Assembly: GCF_000001735.4 (NCBI RefSeq)
Contig: NC_003071.7
Location: 9,293,151-9,357,150, forward strand
Reading direction: 5' to 3'
DNA length: 64,000 bases
Origin: Arabidopsis thaliana
Taxonomy: Eukaryota; Streptophyta; Magnoliopsida; Brassicales; Brassicaceae
The position numbers and the translations under genes were made by a program. This document shows, piece by piece, positions 50,260 to 61,839 of the stretch (the stretch's first letter is position 1; every line of letters begins with the position of its first letter). Under the pieces are notes generated by a model. It had not been told where the DNA came from. It saw only the letters and a program-made list of their open reading frames with translations, and did no database searches.

Positions 50260-50631
50260 TTAGGGAATTAAGTTGTATTCGAAATTGAGAATAATGAATT
50301 TGTAATTCAAGTAATCCCAAAATAGTTTGATATCATCACCTTCTTGGAGGTCTAATGAATGCTTCATAATGCTCCAACCCGATGCCAGAACAAAATCGTT
50401 GGTGGTGTTCCTGGACTTTAGGATAACAGAGTATGAATCGTTTTCAATGATGTCTACAACTTCGAGTTCAATACCCTTTCGCAAGCTCTCTTTTGTAACA
50501 TTTCTCATCTTTTTCAAGACCGAGAGCACTTGGTTTTTGGGTAAAAACAGACGTCCATGGTGGTCAACATCAGTACGTGATAGCGTTTTCGATATGATCA
50601 TATCACCATCTAGTTGGAAATCTTTCATCAT
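50260..50631 (-). CDS. Short B3-domain DNA-binding protein, 123 aa
   Basis: The single exon covers little more than one B3 domain (SKTLSRTDVDHHGRLFLPK, then VILKSRNTTNDFVLASGW and HSLDLQEGDDIKLFWD). The fold, its two DNA-contact loops and the spacing resemble small plant B3 proteins of the REM/DUF313-like group. There is no other domain. It may be a functional small gene or a truncated copy. I see an intact frame and no clear upstream exon. Probably At2g21920. Confidence 0.75.
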   Translation of the reverse strand: MMKDFQLDGDMIISKTLSRTDVDHHGRLFLPKNQVLSVLKKMRNVTKESLRKGIELEVVDIIENDSYSVILKSRNTTNDFVLASGWSIMKHSLDLQEGDDIKLFWDYLNYKFIILNFEYNLIP

Positions 50632-51029
50632 AATTAACTTAACTATAAACGTTTTCTGAAAAAATTAACTATAAACGTTTTCTGAATATGACAGATTTGA
50701 AAATGTTTGATACCATGCAATGCATATGTTCAACAATTTATATACAGTTCTAGTTAAATGTTACTTTTCATGCTTCCTTTCTTATTCTTTAAATAGCCTA
50801 AAGTGATATTTTAAAATTTTGTACAAATTTACCTAAATTAATAAATACTATTAATTAGGTGATTTTCCATGTCATGCACATAATTAAATGTAGCTCTAAC
50901 CCTAACATTTATGTATCTTAAAAATAAAATCTTTGGCATGAGATTAAATTTATTTTAAAGCTTCATCTTATACTTGGGATAGAGTTATGAAGTTAAGAGG
51001 CACACTTTAATATCTTGTTCCTTAAATAA

Positions 51030-51450
51030 TTATCTAATAACAAGAGATCAACAATTGGGCCTTGAAGACCCATTCTAGGTCCGTCAACCCACCAGAATGA
51101 TAGTAAAGGAGACTTTGAAGATAGACTTAGCTCCGCGGAGATTTCGGAGCGGACCTGATATTAAGGAAGTAGTTGGCACGTGCGATAGGTGACTCTATGA
51201 CCTAGATCAAATACATATATAAAGGAAGTAGAGGACAAATTAAGGGAAGATTATCGCCTCCTACCTCAAGAATTCACTAATACTTAAACACTCGTATTCA
51301 AATATTATTCATTGTACTCACTCGATTAAGATCAATATAATCATTTTGTTTAATTTAATATAATTTTCAAAGTTTCATTGAAGATATAAACCTCTTTTCT
51401 CATAAGTCTAAACAAAAATCTCTATTGTAGATTTTATCACTCAACAGGTT
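51030..51450. mobile_element. Possible solo LTR remnant
   Basis: The stretch has LTR-like order: a GC-richer U3-like part, a TATATAAAG box near 51214, and a polyadenylation-like AT-rich part ending near TCACTCAACA at 51446. I could not define TG/CA ends or a target duplication, so this is tentative. Confidence 0.3.
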
Positions 51451-51629
51451 CAAAAGAAAAATATTTTTTGAAAACAAAAATTTAAGAGAAATATACAAAA
51501 AGATTTCCAAATTACAAAATATATATATAGTCTGTGTGGTCTCGAAAAGGCCATGAGCTTGTGGTCTACTAATTCTTACAAAAACACAAGAGTCTCATAC
51601 TGAGTAGAGAAGAGATAGGAAGGAACACA

Positions 51630-51893
51630 AAAACGGCCATCCATGCAGTAGAACTTATGCTCTAGGATTCCTTCTATCACGACTTTTCTCACATACTATC
51701 TTTTCGGATTATAACGGAGAACATAATATGCTGGAGCAAGCCAAAAACGCATAAACTCATCCGCATCAGTAACGTTAACGAAACGATGATAACTAAGCGC
51801 ACACTAGAGTAAATTTGTACATGAATTAGGCAAAATAAAAATCTTCTTTGACCATTCATGTTTCACTGCATCCTCTAGAACCCACAAAACTAT
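51630..51893 (-). pseudogene. C-terminal half of a broken F-box associated gene
   Basis: The - strand reads VLEDAVKHEWSKKIF, a stop, then DADEFMRFWLAPAYYVL and VRKVVIEGILEHKF, with another stop between. This matches the C-terminal F-box-associated domain of the intact gene at 54797-55987. At least two in-frame stops break it. It is likely the distal half of the same dead gene as 52440-52930. Confidence 0.75.
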
Positions 51894-52440
51894 AAAATTA
51901 CATTTTTCCGCCAAAACTATAAAATCACAATTTTAGTAAAAAAACAGCGAAATAGCGTTACCCACCAAAACCATATAATATAATTTAAATGAAAACATAT
52001 TCTTTTTAGTCATTTTAATATAACATGCATTTAGATGCGAATGTAAATTGTAATAAATTAATCAAACGAACAAAGATTCATTTATATGTAATATGTTCCA
52101 TCTAGATGGACTACCAAATTAGTAAACGAATAACATCGAGATGCATCATCTAGGTGTATCATCTGAATGGATCATCTAGATGCATTATCCAGATGTACAA
52201 ACGAAGAGGGTCATATACTACCATTCTTGCTTCACTCTTTTGTTTATTTTTTCTTTTGCGGCACAAAAGAAAACCCTTTAATTCACCCTTTGAGAATCCC
52301 ATTTGATTTGTAAACATGTTGCCGTTTTCTTACAAATAACCGAAAAAAGAGTGATGGGTCTTGAGGACTGAAACGGCAAACATTTCCTCAACTAAAAATC
52401 TAAATGACAAAAGACTGCTCAAAGAGTGACTGATCTGGGG
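51894..52440. repeat. Insertion between F-box gene halves with CATCTAGATG-like repeats
   Basis: This segment splits the two halves of the dead F-box gene. It includes several variants of ATCATCTAGATGCAT between 52098 and 52196 (for example GCATCATCTAGGTG and GATCATCTAGATGC). Its origin is unknown. Confidence 0.5.
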
Positions 52441-52930
52441 ACTGAGGGCCATAACCACAAAACAGAGAAATGAAAATCGAGTTACCAAAATGGCAAAATT
52501 GTATAGGCTAAATCAGATTCATCAATATCCACCATGGTCCTGTCATACACAAGACTTTGTAAACACTATCAATGGGATCATAGCACAAGAAGTGTTTCAT
52601 GACAAAGCTTTGGGAATCCATTTCAGGCAATGTGATGGATCTTCTAGTGCTGGAACTGTATACCACAAGTTGAGAAGCATAAGCGTTCTATAGCAAATCA
52701 AACCGTGAACAAAGGAACAATTAATTGTGTGAAAAGGTAAGTAGCTAAAAGAGGATTCGCCTGGATTTTGAGTTTGAAGCGATGAGAATAAGAAACAATT
52801 ATCTTCACGATTGTGTCAGATACGCAGAGGAACCTAGCTAGGGTTTCGGAAGCAGACTCCGTTCATCTTAAACCTTCTTTCTCCGTCTCCTAACCCTAGG
52901 TGGAGACGCCGGTGTTGATTCCACGATTGC
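52440..52930 (-). pseudogene. N-terminal half of a broken F-box gene
   Basis: The nucleotide sequence aligns with 55450-55870 of the intact F-box gene. Shared stretches include GCAAATCAAACCGTGAAC (52693-52710) and GAGGAACCTAGCTAGGGTTT (52827-52846). It has many indels and stops and no open frame of family type. Confidence 0.7.
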
Positions 52931-53566
52931 GTCGCTGGTTCCGACTCTATCGTCGTAGTGAAATGTTCTTACAATGTCATTCTCATTTGCTCTCTGTGTT
53001 TTTCATGTCGGTGAGAGAAAACAAGTTAAGCGTTCTCAAACGTTTCAGAATCTCTCTGTTTTTTAGTAAAACATATTTCCCGTTTTGTTTTTTTGTTTAG
53101 TGTTGGCCTGTTGAGTCTTGAGGATTAAAAACGGCAATCGTTTACACATTATATATTAGAAACAAATATCCATCATATTACTAAATAAGAGAAAAAATAA
53201 TTTAGTTATAAAGCATCATGTGAAATAATTTAATTGTTTGTTGATTTAGCAAGACTAAGCGATGTGTTAATATTTCTTACACAAATCTAAAAGACTGGAC
53301 ATGTGAAGCTTTTTATTTTTAGTCCATAGTTTTTTTTTTAAATGTATCTTCCAAGAATCTCTCCATCAAATGGTAAATGTAAGATATATAAACATTCAAA
53401 CAGTAAGCAAAATCAGAGACAAAGCGGAGACTATTAATAAAATAAACAAAAACTGTCACCAACAAAGACAAAAGATCATGAAACCTCCCAACTAAGTAAG
53501 TAGATGAAATACAAGTACAACTGAAGAACAAATTAACATCTCTGTGGAGGTGAGAGTGAGCACTAT

Positions 53567-54115
53567 TTAGAGAAACATGAGATTATCAACATGGCCAGAG
53601 AAGATAGAGATTATGACATGATAAGAATCTTTATCCCAAAGTGGATCCTTCATTTCTTTGACGCCGTCTATGTATACTATTTTCACTGTGTTTTTCTTTG
53701 GATGATAATAGAGAACCCTAATTGTCTTTGTATGCCACCAATGGCGTAACAAAATAATCTCACCTGCATGAGTAGCACAAAAGGGTCGAGAGGAAAAAAG
53801 TCAGGCACAACATAAGCTTTCTTCGACCATTCATGTTTCGCAGCATCCTCTAGAATCCACATATAAAATGAACAATCACCATTACCAGTGAGCAGGATTG
53901 CAAGCTTTCCTTCGTAGCTTGTAAACTTTTGACTCATGAACATGTTGTAGTCTGGTAACTCTGGTCCTTTTATTAGATCAATTTTTTCTGATCGGACATC
54001 AAAACTCATGACTGCTTGAGTAATAGCGATGTCAATAAAAGCTTCATAATACAAAACACCATTGATGCATATATTAGGAGACGCAAGAAAGTCTCTGATT
54101 GTTTATAATGAGATT
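53567..54115 (-). pseudogene. Frameshifted, N-terminally truncated F-box associated gene
   Basis: One frame from about 54054 reads VMSFDVRSEKIDLIKG and ILEDAAKHEWSKKAY, as in the neighbour at 54797. Near 53790 the family sequence moves to another frame (HAGEIILLRHW, VLYYHPKKNTVK, IISIFSGHVDNLMFL). The first half, with the F-box itself, is absent or unrecognisable upstream of 54115. A short chimeric protein could be made, but the gene looks dead. Confidence 0.78.
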
Positions 54116-54796
54116 TCTCCGATTGTTTCCATGGCGGAGATATACGAACGTCGCAATACCTGTACGAAGAGATGGGTTGCGTGTTGCCTTGTTTATAATG
54201 GGAAGGTTTTATCATAAACTAACATTATCACATTAAAATAAAATTTGATGGATGGATGAGAGTGAAGATGGCATGCAATATACTCGGATTGTGAGAATAA
54301 TTCTAACCCTATCAACGGGCAGAAGAGAGAAAAATATCTTCAGTTAAATCGCCAAAAAACAGAATTTATTTAAGTCATATTATAGAAGATATCTTTGCTA
54401 CAAATTCGTAACTTTGTTAGCTCACTCCAAATCGAGAAGTTTTGCTAAATTTAATTTTGAGTATCTTAAAGAATGACGATTTACTTTTTAGCTTTTATAG
54501 ATCCTTTATAAATTCTAACCATGAGAGCATTAAGCATTACATGTATAACATTGGATATTATTGAAAGCTAACCATGAGGGCATTAAGCACAACATTCAAG
54601 AAAACTAGTTCTATCATTTTTTTTGTTAGATACTTAGATATATAAAAGGAAGTTCAAAACAGAAAGTCTACATATTAAATACATGCCGAGACTATGTCCA
54701 TAAACAAACTGTCACCAACCAAAGGACAAAAGATAGTCAAAAAACCTCCCAAGCAAGTACGATGAAACACATCTAAAGATGAAGAACAAACATTTC

Positions 54797-55987
54797 TTAG
54801 AGAAACATGAGATTATCAACCTGGCCAGAGAAGACCGAGATTATCCTATGGTATGAAGCCTCATCCCAAAGTGGAATCTTTCGATCTCTGATTCCTTTGA
54901 TGACGACACTTCTCATAGTATTTTTCTTTGGATGATAATAAAGAACAACAAATGTTTTTGTACGCACAAAGTCGGGTGCCAAAACAATCTCCCCTGCATC
55001 ATTAGTACAAAAGACACAATGATGAAAGTAAGGATTGCGAATTAGTGAAGTAGACGAAACATCATAAGACATCTTGGACCATTCGTGTTTTGCAGCATCC
55101 TCTATAACCCACAAGTTAATTCTATAATCAGATCCAGGAAACAGGAGTGCAGGCTTTCCCTCGTAGCGTGTCAGCTTTGGATTCAAGTCCCCGTCTGGTC
55201 CTCCTTTAATAAGATCAAACTTTTCAGATCTAACATCAAAGCTCATGACTGCATGATTCGAAGCTGTGTCGAGCATAGCTACATAATACAAAACACCATT
55301 GATACACAAATCAGGAGTATCTTCATGACAGAGACAGTGAGGAGGAAAATCTTCAACCATCCTCCAAGAATTCCCTTTTCTCAAAGTGAAAACCTGAAGC
55401 TCCTTAGCTAAATACCGTCTCTGATAAACATGCATGCCTTTCATCATACACAACACTTTGTAATCACCATCAATAGGATCATAACCCATATGGTGGTATA
55501 TACATTCATGATTAGCATCAATCTTGGGCAGGATAATGGATCGTCTAGTGCTAGGGTTAGATACTATTAGTCTAGGGCTAGACACTATTAGTGTAGAAGG
55601 AGGTCCATGGCAAATCAAACCGTGAACAGAAGGAGCAAAGGTTTTAAGCTGTAGATGAGGGCAATTCATAAGGTAAGTTGGTTTAGAAGACGAAGTTGAT
55701 TCACCTTGATCAATCAAGGAGAAGAAGCAATGGATTCCGCCGCCTGCGATTGTAAAGATGAGACTTTGTGGGCGAGTCGAAGAATTAATCAAGTACGATT
55801 TCATGAAGTCTCTGTTGCGAATGATGGAAGTATATTCTTTTGATACGGAGAGGAACCTAGCTAGGGTTTTGACAGGTAACCTTTTGAGTATCTCCGGGAT
55901 GAGATCAAACGGAATCTGAACCGAGTTTCCACTGCATGTAATTAGATCATCGGATATCTTCGTCTTCTTCGATCTCTGTTTCTCCAT
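54797..55987 (-). CDS. F-box protein with F-box associated (FBA) domain, 396 aa
   Basis: F-box proteins choose substrates for SCF ubiquitin ligases by binding SKP1 through the N-terminal F-box. The motif spans about residues 25-65 (PFDLIPEILKRLPVKTLARFLSVSKEY). The remainder is an FBA-type C-terminal domain (GYDPIDGDYKVLCM, VMSFDVRSEKFDLIKGG, VIEDAAKHEWSKM). I use MEKQRSKKTK as start; an in-frame ATG at 56011 would add eight residues. Single exon, no breaks. It belongs to a large, fast-evolving family, and broken copies lie beside it. Target unknown. Corresponds to At2g21930. Confidence 0.88.
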   Translation of the reverse strand: MEKQRSKKTKISDDLITCSGNSVQIPFDLIPEILKRLPVKTLARFLSVSKEYTSIIRNRDFMKSYLINSSTRPQSLIFTIAGGGIHCFFSLIDQGESTSSSKPTYLMNCPHLQLKTFAPSVHGLICHGPPSTLIVSSPRLIVSNPSTRRSIILPKIDANHECIYHHMGYDPIDGDYKVLCMMKGMHVYQRRYLAKELQVFTLRKGNSWRMVEDFPPHCLCHEDTPDLCINGVLYYVAMLDTASNHAVMSFDVRSEKFDLIKGGPDGDLNPKLTRYEGKPALLFPGSDYRINLWVIEDAAKHEWSKMSYDVSSTSLIRNPYFHHCVFCTNDAGEIVLAPDFVRTKTFVVLYYHPKKNTMRSVVIKGIRDRKIPLWDEASYHRIISVFSGQVDNLMFL

Positions 55988-56011
55988 GGCGGTGATAAGA
56001 ACGAAAGGCAT

Positions 56012-57955
56012 CGATTTGACTTCACAGTGAGAAAAACTTAAGGAATAAGAGAAGAAATATGAAAGGACGGTGAAAAAACGTGGTGCCGTTTTAAACGGGT
56101 TGGAATATGACTAAACGTCGTGCCGTCTTATTAATAAGGAAGAAACTTTTGACGCATGTCACGGATTTAAACACTACACGTTTCCACTAATGACCATTAT
56201 TAATCCATTATACACACTAAATTCGGAATTTAGATGGGCCTTGTAAAATTGTTTCGTAACCGAAATAAATGGAAGATTTTAAATATGACCAAATGTAAGG
56301 AGACTGTATTGAAAGACAAAATATTAAAAGTTATTTGAGTTTTAATAAGTTTTGGTATGATTCTGGTCAACTTGGTTGAATTAGGAAATTTGTTATTCAA
56401 ATTTTTTCAAAATTCAGCTAAAATTATGAGATTTGAATTTGTTTTTAACCTAAAATTTTTCTTGAATTGTCATATAAAATTATTTAAATCACTTCAAATC
56501 CACTACTTCATTTTTTTACGATTTGATTGTATATTTTCTAATTACTAATCCAATAATATATTTAGCAAAACTTCTTAATTTTGAATAAACTAACCAAATT
56601 TGGATATGTAGCAAAGTTTGATAATATCTTCTAAATTCTGTTTTTTGACGATTAGATTATAAAAGTTTTTGGCAATTTTAGTTTTTTTCAAGCACCAATG
56701 AGGGGAAGTTGTTAGGAATTTGAAAATTTCATATTCATAACATATATTTCTTTTGGTTCTTATTAATTGATTTTTTAGAAAAAAAATTGTTTTAAAAAAA
56801 TTGATTTTTAGGAAATGTAAATCATAAAAACTAATATATTTATAATTAGTTTTAATATATTATTTTAATCTATATGTTTTTTCTAAAAAATCAATTAAAA
56901 AATCAGAGAAAGTAGTTTTTTGCCAAAAAAATTCTGATGCCGAATTTGAGCTTTGTATCCTCAGTTTTCTTAGGTGTTAGTAAGATATTTTGCTTTTAAT
57001 AAAGAAGATAATTTTGTGAAGAAAAAAAAAGTTTTGAGGAGAAAAATAGAGGATAATTAAGAAATGTTTATAAAATGGTCAAAACAACTAATGACATATT
57101 TAAAGGGGGAAAAATGTCATTTAATCCCTCAACTTTCAAAAAATGATCATTTTATATACCATTTTATATATGCGACTGTTTAATATATGAACTAAACGTT
57201 GACTAATTTTTAAAACATTAAATTAATCAACGTTTAGTTTATGTATTAAACGGCCGCATATCAAATTAATGTATAAAATGACAATTGAAAGTTGAGAGAT
57301 TAAACGACATTTTTCCCCGCATCACTGTTTCAGCTTCACCAACCCCATTATTCTCTCTATTAATTATCAAATGAATTAGTTATTAGTCCCTTAATTATTC
57401 AAAAAAAAAAAAAAAAAAAGTCGACTCATCCTCCGGCGGGAGTAGAAAATTCTTCTTGGTTCTGCAGGTGGTAATCTTGTTTTCCTTAATGAAGTTTCTT
57501 AGCGCTAATTTTTTATATGTTTTCTCGTTTAAAAAGTGTCAATTTTTAAAAATCCTTTCCCTTTTACGGTTCAATTTGATTTGGATAATAATTCTCTTTT
57601 TCTCTGGAAAGTTCGAATTTTTTTTTGTTTGGAAGCTTGGAGAAAATATTATACTCTTCTCATTGAATGATCAATTTACAAATCCTCATTTGATCGATCT
57701 TGTCAATTTTTGAAAAAAAAAATCTGAACTTTGAGAAAAGTTATTGAGTTTCGATATCTGTCGGTCATGGTTTGATTGTGGCTGTTGGGTAAGACAACAA
57801 ATTAGGTAGGGTTTTGTGATATTGATGTCCGTAGTCCTTAATTATGGCCAAATTGTTGTCTTTTAGGTTTTGACAGTAGCAAAGAAAAGCTGAATCTAGT
57901 TAGAAATTGCTTTTGCAGGGTTTTTGAATAGTTTGTGTATTGAAGATTGTCTGAA
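56012..57955. other. Spacer upstream of SK1
   Basis: Holds the MITE at 57106-57318 and another inverted pair (TAATTGATTTTTTAGAAAAAA at 56764-56784 with its reverse complement at 56877-56897). An A run lies at 57401-57419. The transcription start and 5' UTR of SK1 probably lie in 57400-57955. No other gene seen. Confidence 0.5.
57106..57318. mobile_element. Foldback MITE, 213 bp
   Basis: The two halves are near-perfect inverted copies of about 95 bases. The left starts GGGGAAAAATGTCATTTAAT and the reverse complement of the right starts GGGGAAAAATGTCGTTTAAT. Both continue through CTCAACTTTCAA and CTAAACGTTGA. There is almost no loop and no coding capacity. It is about 640 bases upstream of the SK1 start. 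Confidence 0.82.
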
Positions 57956-59731
57956 ATGGAAGCAGCTATTACTCAGAGGATTCAGTACCCATCATGGGTT
58001 GATTGTAGAAAAGTTGAGTGTAAGCCGCAGCGTGGTTCATTGCGGTATTCTCAGCAGGTTAAGGTAGATAGAAGGTTTAGAGGTCTTTCTTTGGCTCGCT
58101 TGCAACCTGAAAGAAGAAATGATCAACGAAGAGCAGTTTCTCCAGCGGTTTCCTGTTCTGATAACAATTCCTCAGGTGGTTGTGAAATCATATGGATGCT
58201 TACGACATAACTCAATTTGAGTGCCATATCTTCGAGTGTCTCATTCGATCTTTGATTTTTGCAGCGTTGTTGGAGACTGGAAGTGTTTATCCATTTGATG
58301 AAGATATTCTCAAGGCAAGTAATATACCCTTTTATAGCATCTAGTGAAATGTTTTTCTTCAATAACAATCTTACTGAGCAATGGATACATGAACTTTGCA
58401 GAGAAAAGCAGAAGAGGTTAAACCGTATTTGAATGGACGATCTATGTACCTTGTCGGTCAGTTTCTTTGTCTGCTCTATGTTTGCATATGGTCTACTTCT
58501 TGATACTTATATGTAATCTGATGATTCCGTGGTGAACACAGGAATGATGGGTTCTGGGAAAACAACTGTGGGAAAGTTAATGTCCAAAGTGCTCGGTTAT
58601 ACGTTCTTTGACTGGTATGTATATGCTACTGAAGCAAAGCCTTTATATGTTTTATATGCTTCAATAGAAGTCTCCTGGAAAACATTTTATATGATTTGGT
58701 GTTAGTTATGAATGTGTTTTGTAACCTTCTATAAGTTTTGTGGTTGTGTCAGCGACACTTTGATTGAACAGGCGATGAATGGAACTTCTGTTGCAGAGAT
58801 ATTTGTTCATCACGGAGAGAATTTTTTTAGAGGAAAGGAGGTTATTTTTATGATCCTTCATTCAAGCTCTTCTTCTTTGTCTACTCTTTGTTTAGTGTGA
58901 TCCATTGTTCATATTTCAAGCTAGGTTCTTTTTTCTGTCTAGACCGATGCGCTTAAGAAGCTCTCTTCGAGGTATCAAGTTGTTGTTTCCACAGGTGGAG
59001 GTGCAGTTATAAGACCCATTAACTGGTGTGTTCCCTTCATCCTGTTCAAAGTATAATGATACAAAACTCGGTTCCTTGTTTAACTTGTTTGGTAATCTGA
59101 TGATATTATCAGGAAGTATATGCATAAAGGAATCAGCATTTGGCTAGATGTGCCTCTAGAAGCATTAGCCCATAGAATCGCTGCTGTTGGAACTGATTCA
59201 CGACCACTGCTACACGATGAATCAGGAGATGCATACTCAGTGGTACTGATTCTGACTGTTGTACAATCATAAGCCTTGGATACTTCAAACAAAACATTCA
59301 TCTTTTTTTCTGTTTGTGCTTGTGAATGAATTACTCGTAGGCTTTCAAACGTCTCTCGGCTATTTGGGACGAGCGCGGTGAAGCATACACAAACGCAAAT
59401 GCCAGAGTCTCCTTAGAAAGTATGTCTTCTTCATCCATCTTATCTGCCATAGCCTTTGTTCAATCTGTGTAACTTCTTCTGGAAATTTTGCTCTCCTTCC
59501 TTGTACGCGAATCATCAGATATTGCAGCAAAGCGTGGCTATAAAAATGTCTCAGATCTCACACCAACTGAAATTGCTATCGAGGTAAGCCAGGTCCTTTC
59601 TCAGTTACTTCATCATTAATCATTTCAAATCAAACTCAACAAAGCAAATCACTCATCACCAGGCCTTCGAGCAAGTTCTGAGCTTTCTAGAGAAAGAAGA
59701 AACTATGGAGATCCCAGACGGCGACCTCTAA
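57956..59731 (+). CDS. SK1: Plastid shikimate kinase, 10 exons, 303 aa
   Basis: It phosphorylates shikimate to shikimate-3-phosphate with ATP, the fifth step of the chloroplast pathway to aromatic amino acids. Exons: 57956-58175, 58265-58314, 58402-58456, 58542-58614, 58753-58840, 58943-59025, 59113-59242, 59341-59419, 59519-59583 and 59663-59731, in frame to 303 residues. The first about 60 residues are an Arg/Ser-rich plastid transit peptide. The Walker A motif is GMMGSGKTT, the shikimate-binding site has FDCDTLIE and STGGGAV, and the lid region is DSRPLL. The start at MEAAITQ follows an in-frame ATG three codons upstream. Intron 2 has a GC donor (GCAAGT). Corresponds to At2g21940 from memory. 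Confidence 0.94.
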
Positions 59732-59775
59732 TTTCCCAGCCTTCTTTTCTCCGTCTCTTCATTTATCTGTTTAAT

Positions 59776-59845
59776 CAACTAAACGAAGCAATCACTCATC
59801 ACCAGGCCATTGAGCAAGTTCAGAGACAAAGAAGACCTCTAGTTA
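59776..59845 (+). repeat. Duplicate of the last SK1 splice acceptor and exon start
   Basis: ATCACTCATCACCAGGCC(A/T)T.GAGCAAGTTC occurs at 59647-59680 (the acceptor and start of exon 10) and again at about 59790-59823. The second copy is followed by sequence that does not continue the coding frame well. It looks like a local duplication left in the 3' UTR. Confidence 0.75.
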
Positions 59846-60375
59846 CTGGTTCCGGGTCATTGGAGCTTACACGAGCCTAATTTTGACTGGAACTATGGTT
59901 TATTGAAAGAAGATTCAATACATGTATATATAAAATATATACTTTTTTTTTTGTTTCAGTATCATCCTTCTTCTCTTTTCCTTACAATAAGAATTAAGAA
60001 AAAGTAGCCGTGTTTGTTAACATGGGCCAAGAACAAGCAAAGTGATCATTCAAATATAAAAGTAGCTTTCTCATGGAATACAACAAAGAAATGCACATGC
60101 AGAAGAAAGTAGATTTAACTCTAAAAGTACAGAAGCAAATCTATGAATTTTACTACACCGGCAAGTGTTTCATCTTGGCTCAGGGCATTAAGCCAAGCTA
60201 TACTCTTTGTCGATTCACTAGTTCCGGCAAAGTAGTCTAAACCACTATGCTCATAACAATGATTGTTGCTCACGGACATACATAACACAACCAATAACGA
60301 TGAATCAGAAGCAGACCTGTGTGGTATATCATGGATGATGAAGATATGATGACAGTATACATGTATGCATCATCA

Positions 60376-61494
60376 TCAAACTGTAGCTGCCAAGCAATTC
60401 ACAATGGCAGATTCATTAGGAACCGTAAGCACGGTACCAGACCATTCAATTTTTCCCCAAATCTCCCTTTCTCCACGCCTTCCAACATCAATCTCCGCAC
60501 ACCAAATCTCCATTCTCCTAGAACCACCACTACCAGCTTTACCTTCCCACAAAACCGTAAGCTTTCCACCACGATTAGCCATTGTAGCCCCACAAAGAAA
60601 CTTTGGAAGTGACTCCACACCTTTCAGCTCTCTCCAAATCCTCTCTTTTGGATCATACCCTCTAATCTTCCCCAAGTAATCATAACAATACAATATGTTC
60701 TCAATCACACAAGCTCTTCCTCTCCATCCCAAATCAAGCCTCTTCTCAGGCATCTCCCATTTCTTTTCCTTGGGTTCGTAAACAACACCGTTTCGATCAG
60801 CCATTGCGTAAACCTTCCCTTCCATAACCGCACTTGCGTGCATCCATTTCTCACGAACCTCCATACCTGGACTAGCCACTGGCTCCCAAGTTTGAGTCTT
60901 TATATCAAACATCTCTGCCCAGTTAATCGATCGAGCCCAATTATCAACTACACATCCTCCAATCACATAAATCTTCCCATCAATTACACCAGCTGCTGCA
61001 AATTCACGACCTACTCTCATATTAGAGACTCGTCGCCAAGTATGAAATCTGCAATCGAGAACCCACACGCTCGAAGAAGGCACGTCTCTAATAGATCCAC
61101 CGATCACGTAAATCTCTGAATCTACCACAACGTAAGCGGATCCGACTAGAGACGGTGAAGGACAAGATGGGATTGGAACAAGCATTTTCGAATTCGTTGA
61201 GTTCGATAAGGTTCGATGGAGGAGAGTGAACCAACACGCACCAGATTCAGGAGGTATACGGATTGCTACGTAGAGGATGTTTTCAGTGGCTCCGACGAGA
61301 GCTCTCGTGGCGTAGAGAAGAGGTGATGTTGGGAGAGATCGGAAAGTCTTGGAGACGAGTGAGAGGATTGGATAGTGACATCTAGGGACGCGAGCAAGGC
61401 AACTGAGAGCAACGTCTTCTGATAACAACGGAATCAATTGCGCCGGTGATTTTGTTTCCGGTGGTTCGTCGCCGGAGCTCGTTGTAGCCGCCAT
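60376..61494 (-). CDS. SKIP6: F-box/kelch-repeat protein, SKP1-interacting partner 6, 372 aa
   Basis: A single exon encodes an F-box near residues 20-60 ([20 protein letters not shown]), followed by kelch blades ([43 protein letters not shown]). SKIP6 is known to bind SKP1-like proteins; substrates are unknown. The frame is intact and no introns are needed. It lies tail to tail with SK1, about 640 bases from the SK1 stop. Corresponds to At2g21950 from memory. Confidence 0.9.
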
Positions 61495-61839
61495 TGATCC
61501 GTTTTGATCAGTCTTTATTTCCTTCTCAATTTAAAAGAGAAAATTAATTTTGCAATTATTCGGTTCGGTTCGATTCGATTAAGTCAGACAAATCCGAGAA
61601 GAGAAAGTTATTTTAGAAACTAAACCGTATTTAAACCGATATGATTGTGCCGTTATCTACAAGTGCTGACGTGGCGGGAAGCATGATCTCGTGGTTTGAA
61701 AGAAGCCACGCGCTTCCTCGTCTTCCCTTCGTCCTCCGACGTTTCCAATTGGGAGAAGAAGAAGACGACGATGAAGCATTTATCTGATTCTGGGTCTGTT
61801 GAAAATCAAAATTTTCTTGAGAACTTTTTTTGAAGAGTT

